Assembly (NCBI GenBank): GCA_900765185.1 | Contig: CAAFQT010000160.1 | Location: 1 to 17,817, forward strand | DNA: 17,817 nt | Direction: 5' to 3' | Origin: an uncultured Collinsella sp. | Lineage (GTDB): Bacteria > Actinomycetota > Coriobacteriia > Coriobacteriales > Coriobacteriaceae | Part shown: positions 1 to 6,832 of the stretch, piece after piece | Layout: every line of letters starts with the position of its first letter | How positions within the stretch are numbered: the stretch's first letter is position 1 | Notes under the pieces: generated by a model | Seen by the model: only the letters and a program-made list of their open reading frames with translations | Databases searched by the model: none | What the model was told of the DNA's origin: nothing | Translations under genes and position numbers: made by a program

Positions 1-1046
1 CCCAGGATGCCAAGGACGAAGAGCAGCAGAATGCCCTTGGTCGGGGTCCAGCTGTGCTTAGCGAACATGTAGTAAAGCAGCAGCGTAAGCATAAGCGGGA
101 CGAGCTTCGGGACGATGGTGTTGAGGGTGTCGGCAACAGAGAAGTTGACCGGATCCTCGGTGACGGTAGCGTAGGTAACGGACTCCATGCCGTTGCCCAG
201 ATCGGTGACGCCGCACTCGACAGCGTTGCCGTCGGCATCGGAAGCGGTGAGGGCGTTGCCGTCCTCATCGGTCATGGCGATGGTACCGGCCTCAGCGGTC
301 TCGGTATCGATACCCTCCATACCGGTGAAGTTCTCGGCCTCCTTCTCGGAGACGATCACGGTAGTAGCGGAGAGGCCACGGGTGGTGCCGTTGGGGATCT
401 GGAGGTTGATCTGGGTGCCACCCATGGTGACGACCAGGCAACCGACGACGAAGACGCCCATGATGGAAGCGGCACGCGTGAAGGCCTGCATGTTGGCGGT
501 CAGAGCGTCAATAGCGCTGGTGCCAAGCTTGTAGGACCAGTTCATGAGCCAGAAGCGCAGAGCGAACTGGACGACGTTGAAGATCACCAGGAAGATGATC
601 GGTGCAGCGGCGTTGCCGTTGATGGCCATGTTGGAGGTGATGCCGGCCGTGATAGGCACGAGCGTCAGCCAGAACAGGGCGTCACCGATACCACCGAGCG
701 GGCCCATTGCGGCGACGCGGACGGCGCGGATCGTGGGGATGTCAACCTTGTTCTGCTCGAGCGAAAGCACGATGCCCATAACAAAGGTGACGAGGAACGG
801 GTGGGTGTTGAAGAACTCCAGGTTGTGGCTCATGGAAGCCGCGAGGTCGTTCTTGTTGGTGTGGATCTTCTCCAGACCGGGGATGATGGAGTAAAGCCAG
901 CCAGCGGCCTGCATGCGCTCGTAGTTGAACGATGCCTGCAGGAAGCAGGAGCGCCAAGCCATCTTGTTGAGGGTCTTCTGGTCGAGCTGCGGAGCAGGAG
1001 TGAGATCCTCGTAGTGCTCCGGGATCACATACTCATTAGATGCCAT
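1..1046 (-). CDS. PTS mannose/sorbose-family membrane component IID (C-terminus cut by window edge)
   Basis: This is the IID subunit, which with IIC forms the membrane channel of a mannose-class phosphotransferase. About 348 residues are visible and the frame is open to the window edge, so roughly the last 15 to 20 residues are probably missing. Family signatures seen: SFNYERMQAAGWLYSIIP near residues 39-56, FFNTHPFLVTFVMGIVLSLE near 75-95, and GPLGGIGDALFWLTLVPI in the first third. A hydrophobic C-terminal segment (about 310-345) closes the protein. Between the last two hydrophobic blocks lies an acidic, Thr/Gly-rich loop of about 95 residues (about 209-306), longer than I expect in typical IID proteins. 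The ATG at 1046 lies inside the end of the IIC gene (11-bp overlap), which suggests translational coupling. The substrate cannot be read from IID alone. Confidence 0.93.
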   Translation of the reverse strand, partial: MASNEYVIPEHYEDLTPAPQLDQKTLNKMAWRSCFLQASFNYERMQAAGWLYSIIPGLEKIHTNKNDLAASMSHNLEFFNTHPFLVTFVMGIVLSLEQNKVDIPTIRAVRVAAMGPLGGIGDALFWLTLVPITAGITSNMAINGNAAAPIIFLVIFNVVQFALRFWLMNWSYKLGTSAIDALTANMQAFTRAASIMGVFVVGCLVVTMGGTQINLQIPNGTTRGLSATTVIVSEKEAENFTGMEGIDTETAEAGTIAMTDEDGNALTASDADGNAVECGVTDLGNGMESVTYATVTEDPVNFSVADTLNTIVPKLVPLMLTLLLYYMFAKHSWTPTKGILLLFVLGIL

Positions 1047-1836
1047 CTTCGAAGTCACCTCCGTCAGAAACAGCTGCACCCTTCAGCTCGGTCTGCTGCT
1101 GGAAGTCCCAGAAAGCGATGCCGAAGCCGATGAGAGCGAGGATGAGCAGAGCAGGGGTTGCCAGCGAATCGTTGGCAACGGTGATGAGCGCGAGGCCAAA
1201 GCCCATGAGGAAGAAGCCCCACATATCGCGGTTCATCATAACCTTGAGCAGGACGGCGAAGCCGACGAAGCGCATCATGCCGCCTGCAGCGGACAGACCG
1301 GTCTGCAGCCAAGTCGGGATGGCAGAAGCGATGGTCTGACCGATGGTAGCGCCAGCGATGAAGAACAGGGTGACGACGACAGCGAAGATCAGGCCAAGCA
1401 GAGCCATGGCGAAGTAGTTCAGGCGCTCGATGCCCTTGGTGTCCGCGTTGTGAGCCATGTTATCGGCCGTGGACATAAGCGGGGACATAAGCGTGAAGAC
1501 CAGGGTAACGCCAAGCTGGCCAAGCAGAGCGAACGGAATGGCGAGGCCGACTGCCGCGTTGGGCTCGAGGCCCGTGGCGATAGCGAGAATGGCTGCCATG
1601 ATGCCGCCGATGACGGCGTTAGGCGGCTGAGCGCCTCCGATCGGCATGTTGCCGATCGTCATGAGCTGATAGGTACCACCCACGAGAAGACCGGTGTTGA
1701 GGTCGCCAAGGATAAGACCGATGACGGCGCCGGTGACGATGGGCTGATAGAGAGACTCGAGGAAGTCAAACTGGTCGATTGCCGCGATGAACGTGACGAC
1801 GAAGACCAGAGCGATCTGGATGATCGAGTATTCCAT
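1036..1836 (-). CDS. PTS mannose/sorbose-family membrane component IIC
   Basis: This is the IIC sugar-transporting membrane subunit, 266 residues, the usual family length. It is almost entirely hydrophobic, with a typical N-terminus (MEYSIIQIALVFVVTFIAAI), the conserved block LNTGLLVGGTYQLMTIGNMPIG at about 46-67, and GGAQPPNAVIGGIMA just after. A strong Shine-Dalgarno (AAAGGAGGAG) sits a few bases before the ATG at 1836, fixing the start. It follows the IIB gene after a 90-bp gap containing two small hairpins and overlaps IID by 11 bp. IIB must donate phosphate to the sugar carried by the IIC/IID pair. The assignment rests on sequence signatures and on gene order. Confidence 0.95.
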   Translation of the reverse strand: MEYSIIQIALVFVVTFIAAIDQFDFLESLYQPIVTGAVIGLILGDLNTGLLVGGTYQLMTIGNMPIGGAQPPNAVIGGIMAAILAIATGLEPNAAVGLAIPFALLGQLGVTLVFTLMSPLMSTADNMAHNADTKGIERLNYFAMALLGLIFAVVVTLFFIAGATIGQTIASAIPTWLQTGLSAAGGMMRFVGFAVLLKVMMNRDMWGFFLMGFGLALITVANDSLATPALLILALIGFGIAFWDFQQQTELKGAAVSDGGDFEDGI

Positions 1837-1859
1837 CTTGCTCCTCCTTTCAAAATGAA

Positions 1860-1909
1860 TGTACGCACTTTGGATATCACGTACAGAACGTCAGGGTTTC
1901 ACTCCTGAC
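1860..1909. promoter_or_regulatory. Two small hairpins in the IIB-IIC gap
   Basis: The 90-bp gap holds TGTACG (1860-1865) paired with CGTACA (1880-1885), and GTCAGG (1890-1895) paired with CCTGAC (1904-1909). Neither is followed by a U-run, so they do not look like terminators. They may act in mRNA processing or stability to set the amounts of soluble and membrane subunits. Seen as paired arms only; function inferred. Confidence 0.4.
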
Positions 1910-1926
1910 AACGTGGATCACGAGGA

Positions 1927-2409
1927 TTACGAGAAGAGCTTGCTCGTGTCCTCAACAGGCGTGCTCGGAACGCGCCTGATCTCCAACTCCACCCCCAATT
2001 CCTGCAGCTCTTTAAACGCAGCGACATCCTCGTCGTTAACTGCGACGGAGGTGGCGACTTGGCGCTTTCCTTCCGACATGTGCATGTTGCCGATGTTTAC
2101 CTTCTTTATAGGCACACCGCCCTTGACGAGCGTAAGCACGTCTTCCGGTGTTTCGGCCACGATGAAGATCTTCTGGCGCGGGCTCGCCTTGCCAATGACG
2201 TCGATGGTCTTCTGCAGGGAGAAGAAACGCGTAGCGACGCCGGCGGGAGCGGCCATCTTCATGAGGTTCTGGCGCATGGTGTTGGACGCCACGTCGTCGT
2301 TGGCGACGAGGATGAGGTTGGAGCCCAGAGTGGAGTTCCACTGGGTGGCAACCTGACCATGGACCAGTCGGTTATCGATGCGGGTAAGAAGAATGTTGGG
2401 TTCTGCCAT
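1927..2409 (-). CDS. PTS mannose/galactosamine-family cytoplasmic component IIB
   Basis: This is the cytoplasmic IIB phosphocarrier, 160 residues, the usual length. The phosphorylation site is His17 in RIDNRLVHGQV (residues 10-20), the family hallmark of a phosphohistidine rather than phosphocysteine IIB. A second conserved block, VNIGNMHMSEGKRQV at about 99-113, is of the type I associate with N-acetylgalactosamine, galactosamine or uronate-disaccharide members rather than plain mannose. That substrate reading is inference only. An AAGGAAG Shine-Dalgarno lies about 10 bases before the ATG at 2409. The gene follows YajC after 36 bp, in the order IIA-YajC-IIB-IIC-IID. Confidence 0.95.
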   Translation of the reverse strand: MAEPNILLTRIDNRLVHGQVATQWNSTLGSNLILVANDDVASNTMRQNLMKMAAPAGVATRFFSLQKTIDVIGKASPRQKIFIVAETPEDVLTLVKGGVPIKKVNIGNMHMSEGKRQVATSVAVNDEDVAAFKELQELGVELEIRRVPSTPVEDTSKLFS

Positions 2410-2445
2410 GTTGATCAGCTTCCTTTCGTTATTTGCTGACGACAG

Positions 2446-2727
2446 TTACTTGATCTCCTGAATCGCGTAACGCGAAACATCTACGACGGCACCGGATCGG
2501 ACTTTGATCTGGACCTTCTCGCCTTCGATGCCCTTGACGGTTCCGTAGATACCGCCGGCGAAAAGAACCTCCTGACCCGGCTTGAGCTCGGTGTGCAGCT
2601 CCTTGAAGTACTTCTGCTTCTTCTTCATGTTGATTTGCGACCAGATGGTGTAAATCAAGCCCATGATGACAAGCAGGCCTAAAAGGGCGACCGAGGAGCT
2701 CAGGACGTTGGCTCCGAAATCGGCCAT
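2446..2727 (-). CDS. yajC: YajC-like single-pass membrane protein inside the PTS operon
   Basis: A 93-residue protein with one transmembrane segment (about 11-30), then a basic stretch (MKKKQKYFKEL, about 34-44) and a small beta-rich cytoplasmic domain with LKPGQEVLFAGGIYGTVKGI at about 48-67, the typical YajC core. YajC is an accessory of the SecDF-YajC translocase. Here there is no secD or secF nearby. The ATG shares one base with the IIA stop codon (TAATG), so it is translationally coupled to IIA. YajC-like genes beside mannose-class PTS genes are also known from streptococcal hyaluronan-utilisation loci, so this paralogue may serve membrane assembly of IIC/IID. That role is inference. The family assignment is firm, the role is not. 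Confidence 0.88.
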   Translation of the reverse strand: MADFGANVLSSSVALLGLLVIMGLIYTIWSQINMKKKQKYFKELHTELKPGQEVLFAGGIYGTVKGIEGEKVQIKVRSGAVVDVSRYAIQEIK

Positions 2728-3170
2728 TAGATGCCGTCCTCGTCGCCGAAGATATCCTCTTCGTCGGAGCCGGCAACGGATGCGACCGTCTGGGCGGTGA
2801 TGCCCGTCTGGCCAACGGTCACGGCCTGCTCGCCAAGCTCGGCGAGCGTGGCATTGCCACGGAGGAACAGGAGCTCAATAACCATGGGAAGGTTGGTGCC
2901 AGTCAGAACCTCGACATTGTCGACATCCTGGGCAATCATCATCGACTGGTTGAACGGGGTGCCGCCAAGCAGGTCGGTAAAGACGAGCACGCCATCGCAC
3001 TCCTCGCGCATGGCGGTAATAGCGGCGCGGAGATCCTCACCGTAGGAGGCAGCCTGGTCGCCCTCGAAAGGAACGACGGTAAAAGCAGGCTGGTCACCGG
3101 CAACCATAGCGATAGCGCTTGCGAGGCCGGGTGCGAACTGTCCATGACCGGTAAGAATAAAGCCAACCAT
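2727..3170 (-). CDS. PTS mannose-family cytoplasmic component IIA
   Basis: This is the soluble IIA phosphocarrier, 147 residues, which takes phosphate from HPr and passes it to IIB. The N-terminus MVGFILTGHGQFAPGLASA carries the active-site His9 in the family TGHG motif. A second conserved block, VLVFTDLLGGTPFN, lies at about 61-74, with TGTNLPMVIELL at about 90-101. The C-terminal tail is short and acidic (DEEDIFGDEDGI) and shows no fused IIB domain, in line with the separate IIB gene downstream. It is the first gene of the operon. Upstream lies a long palindrome-rich control region. The start at 3170 is preceded by GGAAGGGAAA. Confidence 0.95.
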   Translation of the reverse strand: MVGFILTGHGQFAPGLASAIAMVAGDQPAFTVVPFEGDQAASYGEDLRAAITAMREECDGVLVFTDLLGGTPFNQSMMIAQDVDNVEVLTGTNLPMVIELLFLRGNATLAELGEQAVTVGQTGITAQTVASVAGSDEEDIFGDEDGI

Positions 3171-3316
3171 TCAAATTTCCCTTCCGAAGGTGTGTACGAT
3201 CTGAGTCCGATGATTTTCGGAAGCCAGCGGGCACTCGCCCTTAAAGCTTCTTAGAAAGCGTTCTTTGAAGACCAGTGGTTTCTAAACTGGTAGTAACCAC
3301 GTGACGTGTTGTTGTC

Positions 3317-3325
3317 ACTATATCA
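3317..3325 (-). promoter_or_regulatory. Extended -10 promoter candidate for the PTS operon
   Basis: On the minus strand the nonamer TGATATAGT matches an extended -10 (TG-N-TATAAT with one mismatch). No good -35 lies at the expected distance, as is common for extended -10 promoters. Transcription would start near 3310, giving a leader of about 140 nt that contains the 3271-3291 hairpin. The GTGAC/GTCAC dyad overlaps it, so a repressor could act there. Confidence 0.4.
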
Positions 3326-3593
3326 CCCCAGAAGAGGTCGCTTTCGTTGATTCATACGGTAAAACGTTTTTGCACCGCTCACGGTGATAAATCGACCGTT
3401 TACCGGTCGTTAACACTTCTACCTGCGGTTTTGAAACCGTTTCGAAATGCTTTGGCAAAAAATCGGATCTTTTCCTGTGTCTAAACAACGCAGGGCGGCT
3501 AAAAATAGCGTGTAGAATAATTGCAGGTCATTGTGAAGATATGTGAATTGGTCTTTTTGACTTAATACCAGTTAGAACCAGTTTTGAGATTAT

Positions 3594-3623
3594 CGGTGAA
3601 CGGTAGTTTTCGACCGTTCACCG
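3594..3623. repeat. 11-bp perfect inverted repeat, operator-like
   Basis: CGGTGAACGGT (3594-3604) and ACCGTTCACCG (3613-3623) form a perfect inverted repeat with an 8-nt spacer. Its right arm with flanks, CGACCGTTCACCGGT (3611-3625), recurs with one change at 3393-3407 (CGACCGTTTACCGGT). Two near-identical copies about 218 bp apart in the same control region suggest a pair of protein-binding sites. Confidence 0.6.
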
Positions 3624-3737
3624 GTTACTTGTAATCGTTTGCAGTTGTTTTCCCATATGAATCGGGGAAACGCGATGGAGCGCTTGCGCGATCACACAAT
3701 CTACCTTTCCAATCTCAACAGATGGCTCTACAACGCA

Positions 3738-3772
3738 AAACCCCCTAGAACGATGTCCGTTCTAGGGGGTTT
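3738..3772 (-). terminator. Intrinsic terminator of the SurA-like gene
   Basis: A perfect 15-bp stem (3738-3752 with 3758-3772) closes a 5-nt loop. Read on the minus strand it ends in a T-run that continues into GCG. It lies 42 bp past the stop codon of the chaperone gene. The stem also ends in T on the plus strand, but no plus-strand gene needs it. Confidence 0.88.
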
Positions 3773-3814
3773 CATCAGATATTTCAGCTTCGCACTCGAA
3801 AGGTCGGACAAACC

Positions 3815-4900
3815 TTACGCAAACAGGCCGTAGATGCTGATGTTGGCCTTGGCGTAGAGGCCATTAGCATACTCGGTCCACTTGGAGCTGGCGCTCGAAG
3901 CCTGCGAGGAATACTGCTGATAAGCAGTGTAGTAGGCGGTCATGGCCTGCTTGTAGGTGGCGCTATCGGTCGTAAAGGCATCATCGGCAAAGGCCTTGGC
4001 ATAGGTGCTGTCGGCATCCTTCCAGGTGCCCTTTGAGCTATCCCACTCATCGCCAGCAAGGTTGATGATGTAGTCGGCGTAGTCCTTGCTCGCGGTCTCC
4101 TCGTTGCCGTCAGCAGGCTCGGTCGGGGCGGTCGGCATACTTGCGGAGCTGTCGCCGACCTTCTTCTTGTAGAGCTTCTGCAGCGTCGCGGACTGGCGGA
4201 CGATCTGCTTGGCCTGGTCCTTGGACACGCCATACTGCGTGGCCATGGTCTTGTAGTCGGAGGTGCCGATGGAATCCTCGGCGTACTTCTTCATCTCCTT
4301 AGAAGAGACGGTAATGCCCTCGTCCTCGGCAGCATCGAGCAGGATCTTGTTGCGCACGTAGGACAGGATGACGTCGGCAGAGGGAGCGGTGTAGTTGCCA
4401 TCGCCATCCTTGACGGTATCGAGGCTGTACTGGCTCTCGATGGCCTCGCGCGCGGTGATGTCACTCTTCTTGCCGTTGTAGCTGTAGCTTGCCACGGTCG
4501 AATCGAGCTGGTCCTCGGTGAGGGTCGCCGAGCCGACACCCTTGCCGCCAAAACCACCGTTGCCGATAAAGAAGCCGACCACAGCAGCGATCACGATAGC
4601 GACCACAAAGGCAGCAATCATCGTCTTCTTGTGCTTGGATGCATGGTCGTCCGCGTCGGAGTCGTCGTCCTCGTCCTGTTCCTCGGGCATGAGGTTCTCG
4701 TCGGCGGCATCTGCGGCAATCTGAGCCTCCAGGCGAGCGTCCTCCTCCTCGGCCGTCGTACCGGCAGCAATGTGCTCGGCAGACGTACCGGCGACCAGAT
4801 CGATCTTCTCGTCCTCGTCACCGTCGGGGCCTTCGCCGCGCTCGATGATCTGGATGCCGTCGATCTCGTCCTTCTCGTCCTTCTTTTGAATCAGACCCAT
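3815..4900 (-). CDS. Membrane-anchored SurA/trigger-factor-like chaperone domain protein
   Basis: A 361-residue protein. Residues 1-92 are cytoplasmic and extremely acidic (for example PEEQDEDDDSDADD at 72-85), followed by a short basic KHKK stop. One transmembrane segment spans about 93-113, then a Gly-rich linker and an extracellular region. Residues 176-248 (ILSYVRNKILLDAAEDEGI, then KYAEDSI, QYGVSKDQAKQIVRQ and LYKKKV) read like the helical N-terminal chaperone module of SurA and PrsA-type proteins. I see no parvulin isomerase domain. The C-terminal half is Ser/Tyr/Ala-rich with an aromatic repeat-like stretch (TAYYTAYQQY). The start is set by AAGGAGT 7 bases before the ATG. It is a single-gene unit between two hairpin terminators. 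A role in folding of exported proteins is inferred from the module and topology; the client is unknown. Confidence 0.75.
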   Translation of the reverse strand: MGLIQKKDEKDEIDGIQIIERGEGPDGDEDEKIDLVAGTSAEHIAAGTTAEEEDARLEAQIAADAADENLMPEEQDEDDDSDADDHASKHKKTMIAAFVVAIVIAAVVGFFIGNGGFGGKGVGSATLTEDQLDSTVASYSYNGKKSDITAREAIESQYSLDTVKDGDGNYTAPSADVILSYVRNKILLDAAEDEGITVSSKEMKKYAEDSIGTSDYKTMATQYGVSKDQAKQIVRQSATLQKLYKKKVGDSSASMPTAPTEPADGNEETASKDYADYIINLAGDEWDSSKGTWKDADSTYAKAFADDAFTTDSATYKQAMTAYYTAYQQYSSQASSASSKWTEYANGLYAKANISIYGLFA

Positions 4901-4938
4901 ATCAGTTACTCCTTGTTAGGAAACATAGTCCGCAATAG

Positions 4939-4967
4939 AATACGCCCGACAGAGCGCCGGGCGTATT
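4939..4967 (-). terminator. Hairpin terminator downstream of icd
   Basis: AATACGCCCG (4939-4948) and CGGGCGTATT (4958-4967) form a 10-bp GC-rich stem with a 9-nt loop, 60 bp past the icd stop. The U-run after it is weak (TCTATTG), so termination may be incomplete and some transcripts could enter the chaperone gene that starts at 4900. Confidence 0.65.
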
Positions 4968-5026
4968 GATTCTCAGGTTATACGCAAACACTTAAGTACT
5001 ATTTAGGCGTTTGCAGCGTGCATACC

Positions 5027-6112
5027 TTAGGCCAGGTGCGCGATAACGGCATCGGCAAAGGCCTGCGTGCCCACAGCGCCCTCAACGGAGCCGGTCTGGG
5101 CACGACGAACGTCGCCGGTAACCTGCTCACCCTCGTCGAGCGTGGCAGAAACGGCGGCGCGAATGCGATTGGCCGCGTCGTTCTCGCCCAGGTGATCGAG
5201 CATCATGGCCGCAGACAGAATCTCGGCCGTGGGGTTAGCGATATCCTGGCCAGCGATATCGGGCGCGGAGCCGTGCGTCGCCTCGAAGATGGCGCAGTCG
5301 GCACCGATGTTGGAACCCGGAGCCATACCCAGTCCACCTACCAGGCCGGCGCACAGGTCGCTCACGATGTCACCGTACAGGTTGGGCAGCACCAGGACAT
5401 CGAAGTCGTTGGGGTTCTGGACCAGGCCCATGCAGGTGGCGTCGACAATCTTATCGTTGAACTCGATATCGGGATAGTTGGCGGCCACCTCGCGCGCAAC
5501 GCGCAGGAACAGGCCGTCGGTCGCCTTCATGATGTTGGCCTTATGCACGGCCGTCACCTTTTTGCGGCCGCAGCGGCGGGCATACTCAAAGGCATACTCC
5601 ACAATACGGCGGCTCTTGGCGATGGAGATCGGCTTAATTGAGATGGCGGAATCAGCGGCGAAGGTCTTCTGACCCGAGCGCTCGACGAGCTGCGAGAGCT
5701 CCTCGACCTCGGCAGCGCCCTCATCGAACTCGATGCCGGCGTAGAGGTCCTCGGTGTTCTCGCGCACGATGACCAGGTCGACGTCGCGGAAGCGCGAGCC
5801 GTCGCCCGGCTGCGACAGGCAGGGGCGCACGCAGGCATACAGGTCGAAGTGCTTGCGCAGGGCCACGTTGACGCTGCGGAAACCCGTACCGACCGGCGTG
5901 GTGATGGGGCCCTTGATGGCAACCTTGGTCTCGGCGACCGCATCGAGCACATGCTGGGGCAGCGGCGTGCCAAACTCGTCCATGACGCCGGCGCCGGCCT
6001 CCTGGACGTTCCAGTTGATCTGGACACCGGTGGCCTCGACCACGCGGCGCATGGCCTGCGTAATCTCGGGACCGATACCGTCACCGGGAATCAGGACTAC
6101 ATCGTGCGCCAT
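5027..6112 (-). CDS. icd: Isocitrate dehydrogenase, NAD-type (isocitrate/isopropylmalate dehydrogenase family)
   Basis: A 361-residue enzyme predicted to oxidise and decarboxylate isocitrate to 2-oxoglutarate in the cytoplasm. Motifs: LIPGDGIGPE (7-16); the substrate loop FRSVNVALRK (78-87) with Ser80, Asn82 and Arg86; VRPCLSQPG (95-103); REN at 117-119 and Tyr124; the catalytic Lys191 in VHKANIMK; and the metal-site Asp248 and Asp252 in LYGDIVSD. The cofactor motif HGSAPDIAG (280-288) carries Asp where NADP enzymes have Lys, so NAD is the expected cofactor. The RSVNVALRK pattern points to isocitrate rather than isopropylmalate or tartrate, but homoisocitrate cannot be excluded. It is the last gene of a four-gene operon, 6 bp after the HEAT-repeat gene, whose final codons supply its Shine-Dalgarno GAGGAG. 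Confidence 0.87.
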   Translation of the reverse strand: MAHDVVLIPGDGIGPEITQAMRRVVEATGVQINWNVQEAGAGVMDEFGTPLPQHVLDAVAETKVAIKGPITTPVGTGFRSVNVALRKHFDLYACVRPCLSQPGDGSRFRDVDLVIVRENTEDLYAGIEFDEGAAEVEELSQLVERSGQKTFAADSAISIKPISIAKSRRIVEYAFEYARRCGRKKVTAVHKANIMKATDGLFLRVAREVAANYPDIEFNDKIVDATCMGLVQNPNDFDVLVLPNLYGDIVSDLCAGLVGGLGMAPGSNIGADCAIFEATHGSAPDIAGQDIANPTAEILSAAMMLDHLGENDAANRIRAAVSATLDEGEQVTGDVRRAQTGSVEGAVGTQAFADAVIAHLA

Positions 6113-6118
6113 AATCTG

Positions 6119-6817
6119 TTACTCCTCGTCTTCGGCGTCGTCAGATTTTTTAACGCTAGCACGCTTCTTCTTTTTGGAGAGATCCAGGCCAAAACGTTTA
6201 ACAAGCATTTCGCAAATCTCACTCGAACGGGCCTTGAGATAGCTGCCCTTGCCGTTCTCGGCGTCGAACTTAAGGCGCAGCGCGAGCTTCTCGGCGACCT
6301 CGGCGTCGATCTCGCCCTGGCCAAACTCATACAGGCAACCGAGCATGTCGCGATACTCGAGGTCGCCGTGGTAGCACTGGATGGCCTCGTCCAGAATGGG
6401 CCAAGCCTCGCGCGAACGCTCGACGCTCGTGGCGCCCCACACGCACAGCAGGCGGAAGGCGGCATAGCGCAGCGTGGAGGAAATCTCGTCGAACAGCGCG
6501 GTCTCGGCGCCCTCAAAGGCATCGCCCAGCTGCTCGGGGCAGGTGGTGGCGAGCGCCGCAAGGGCATCGAGGGCCTCCCAGCGGGTCTGAGCCTCGGGGC
6601 GGTCAAGTGCCTCGATCAGCGCGGGCACGCAGGGCACGACGCGCTGCGGATCGCGCTCGGCAAGCAGGTGCAGCACGCGGGCGGCAAACTGACGGATGCG
6701 GCGCGTGGGGCAGCCGAGCTCCTTGACCAGACGGTCGACGGCGTTCTCGTTCTCCTCTGCCAGCTGAAGCTGTGCCAGCTCCTCGTCGGTGAGCTGTTCT
6801 TCCTTGTTTTCTGCCAT
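6119..6817 (-). CDS. HEAT-repeat-like alpha-solenoid protein
   Basis: A 232-residue all-helical cytoplasmic protein. After an acidic start (1-25), residues 26-130 show HEAT-like helix pairs: LVKELGCPTRRIRQFAARVLHLLAE (30-54), VVPCVPALIEALDRPEAQTRWEALDALAALA (60-90) and ALFDEISSTLRYAAFRLLCVWG (107-128). A further helical region carries a conserved-looking YHGDLEYRDMLGCLYEF (149-165). The C-terminus is lysine-rich then acidic (KKKKRASVKKSDDAEDEE). Solenoids of this kind are protein-binding scaffolds, and no catalytic motif is visible. AAGAGG lies before the ATG. It sits 15 bp after the membrane-protein gene and 6 bp before icd, so it is co-transcribed with both. The function is unknown to me. 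Confidence 0.75.
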   Translation of the reverse strand: MAENKEEQLTDEELAQLQLAEENENAVDRLVKELGCPTRRIRQFAARVLHLLAERDPQRVVPCVPALIEALDRPEAQTRWEALDALAALATTCPEQLGDAFEGAETALFDEISSTLRYAAFRLLCVWGATSVERSREAWPILDEAIQCYHGDLEYRDMLGCLYEFGQGEIDAEVAEKLALRLKFDAENGKGSYLKARSSEICEMLVKRFGLDLSKKKKRASVKKSDDAEDEE

Positions 6818-6832
6818 AGTTACCTCTTCTTA

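Larger units (their letters stand above)
3171..3737. promoter_or_regulatory. Palindrome-rich control region upstream of the PTS operon
   Basis: About 570 bp without a credible gene and clearly richer in A/T than its surroundings. Dyads seen: AGAAAGCGTTCTTT (3253-3266), AAAACGTTTT (3361-3370) and TTGAAACCGTTTCGAA (3431-3446), all with a central CG as in LacI/CcpA-type operators. Others are CGGTTT-TG-AAACCG (3426-3439), GTGAC/GTCAC (3301-3318), ACCAGT/ACTGGT (3271-3291), CACCG/CGGTG (3373-3386) and CGACCG/CGGTCG (3393-3409). ACCG/CGGT half-sites recur throughout. The layout fits catabolite and inducer control of the PTS genes. No regulator gene lies in the window. Confidence 0.6.

Noticed and set aside
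54..1133. A 359-codon plus-strand open frame over the PTS IID gene
   Set aside because: It is antisense to a well-conserved IID protein and shows only low-complexity Gly/Asp/His-rich translation.
3639..3833. A 64-codon plus-strand open frame in the PTS control region
   Set aside because: It runs through the terminator hairpin at 3738-3772 into the end of the chaperone gene, with no family resemblance.
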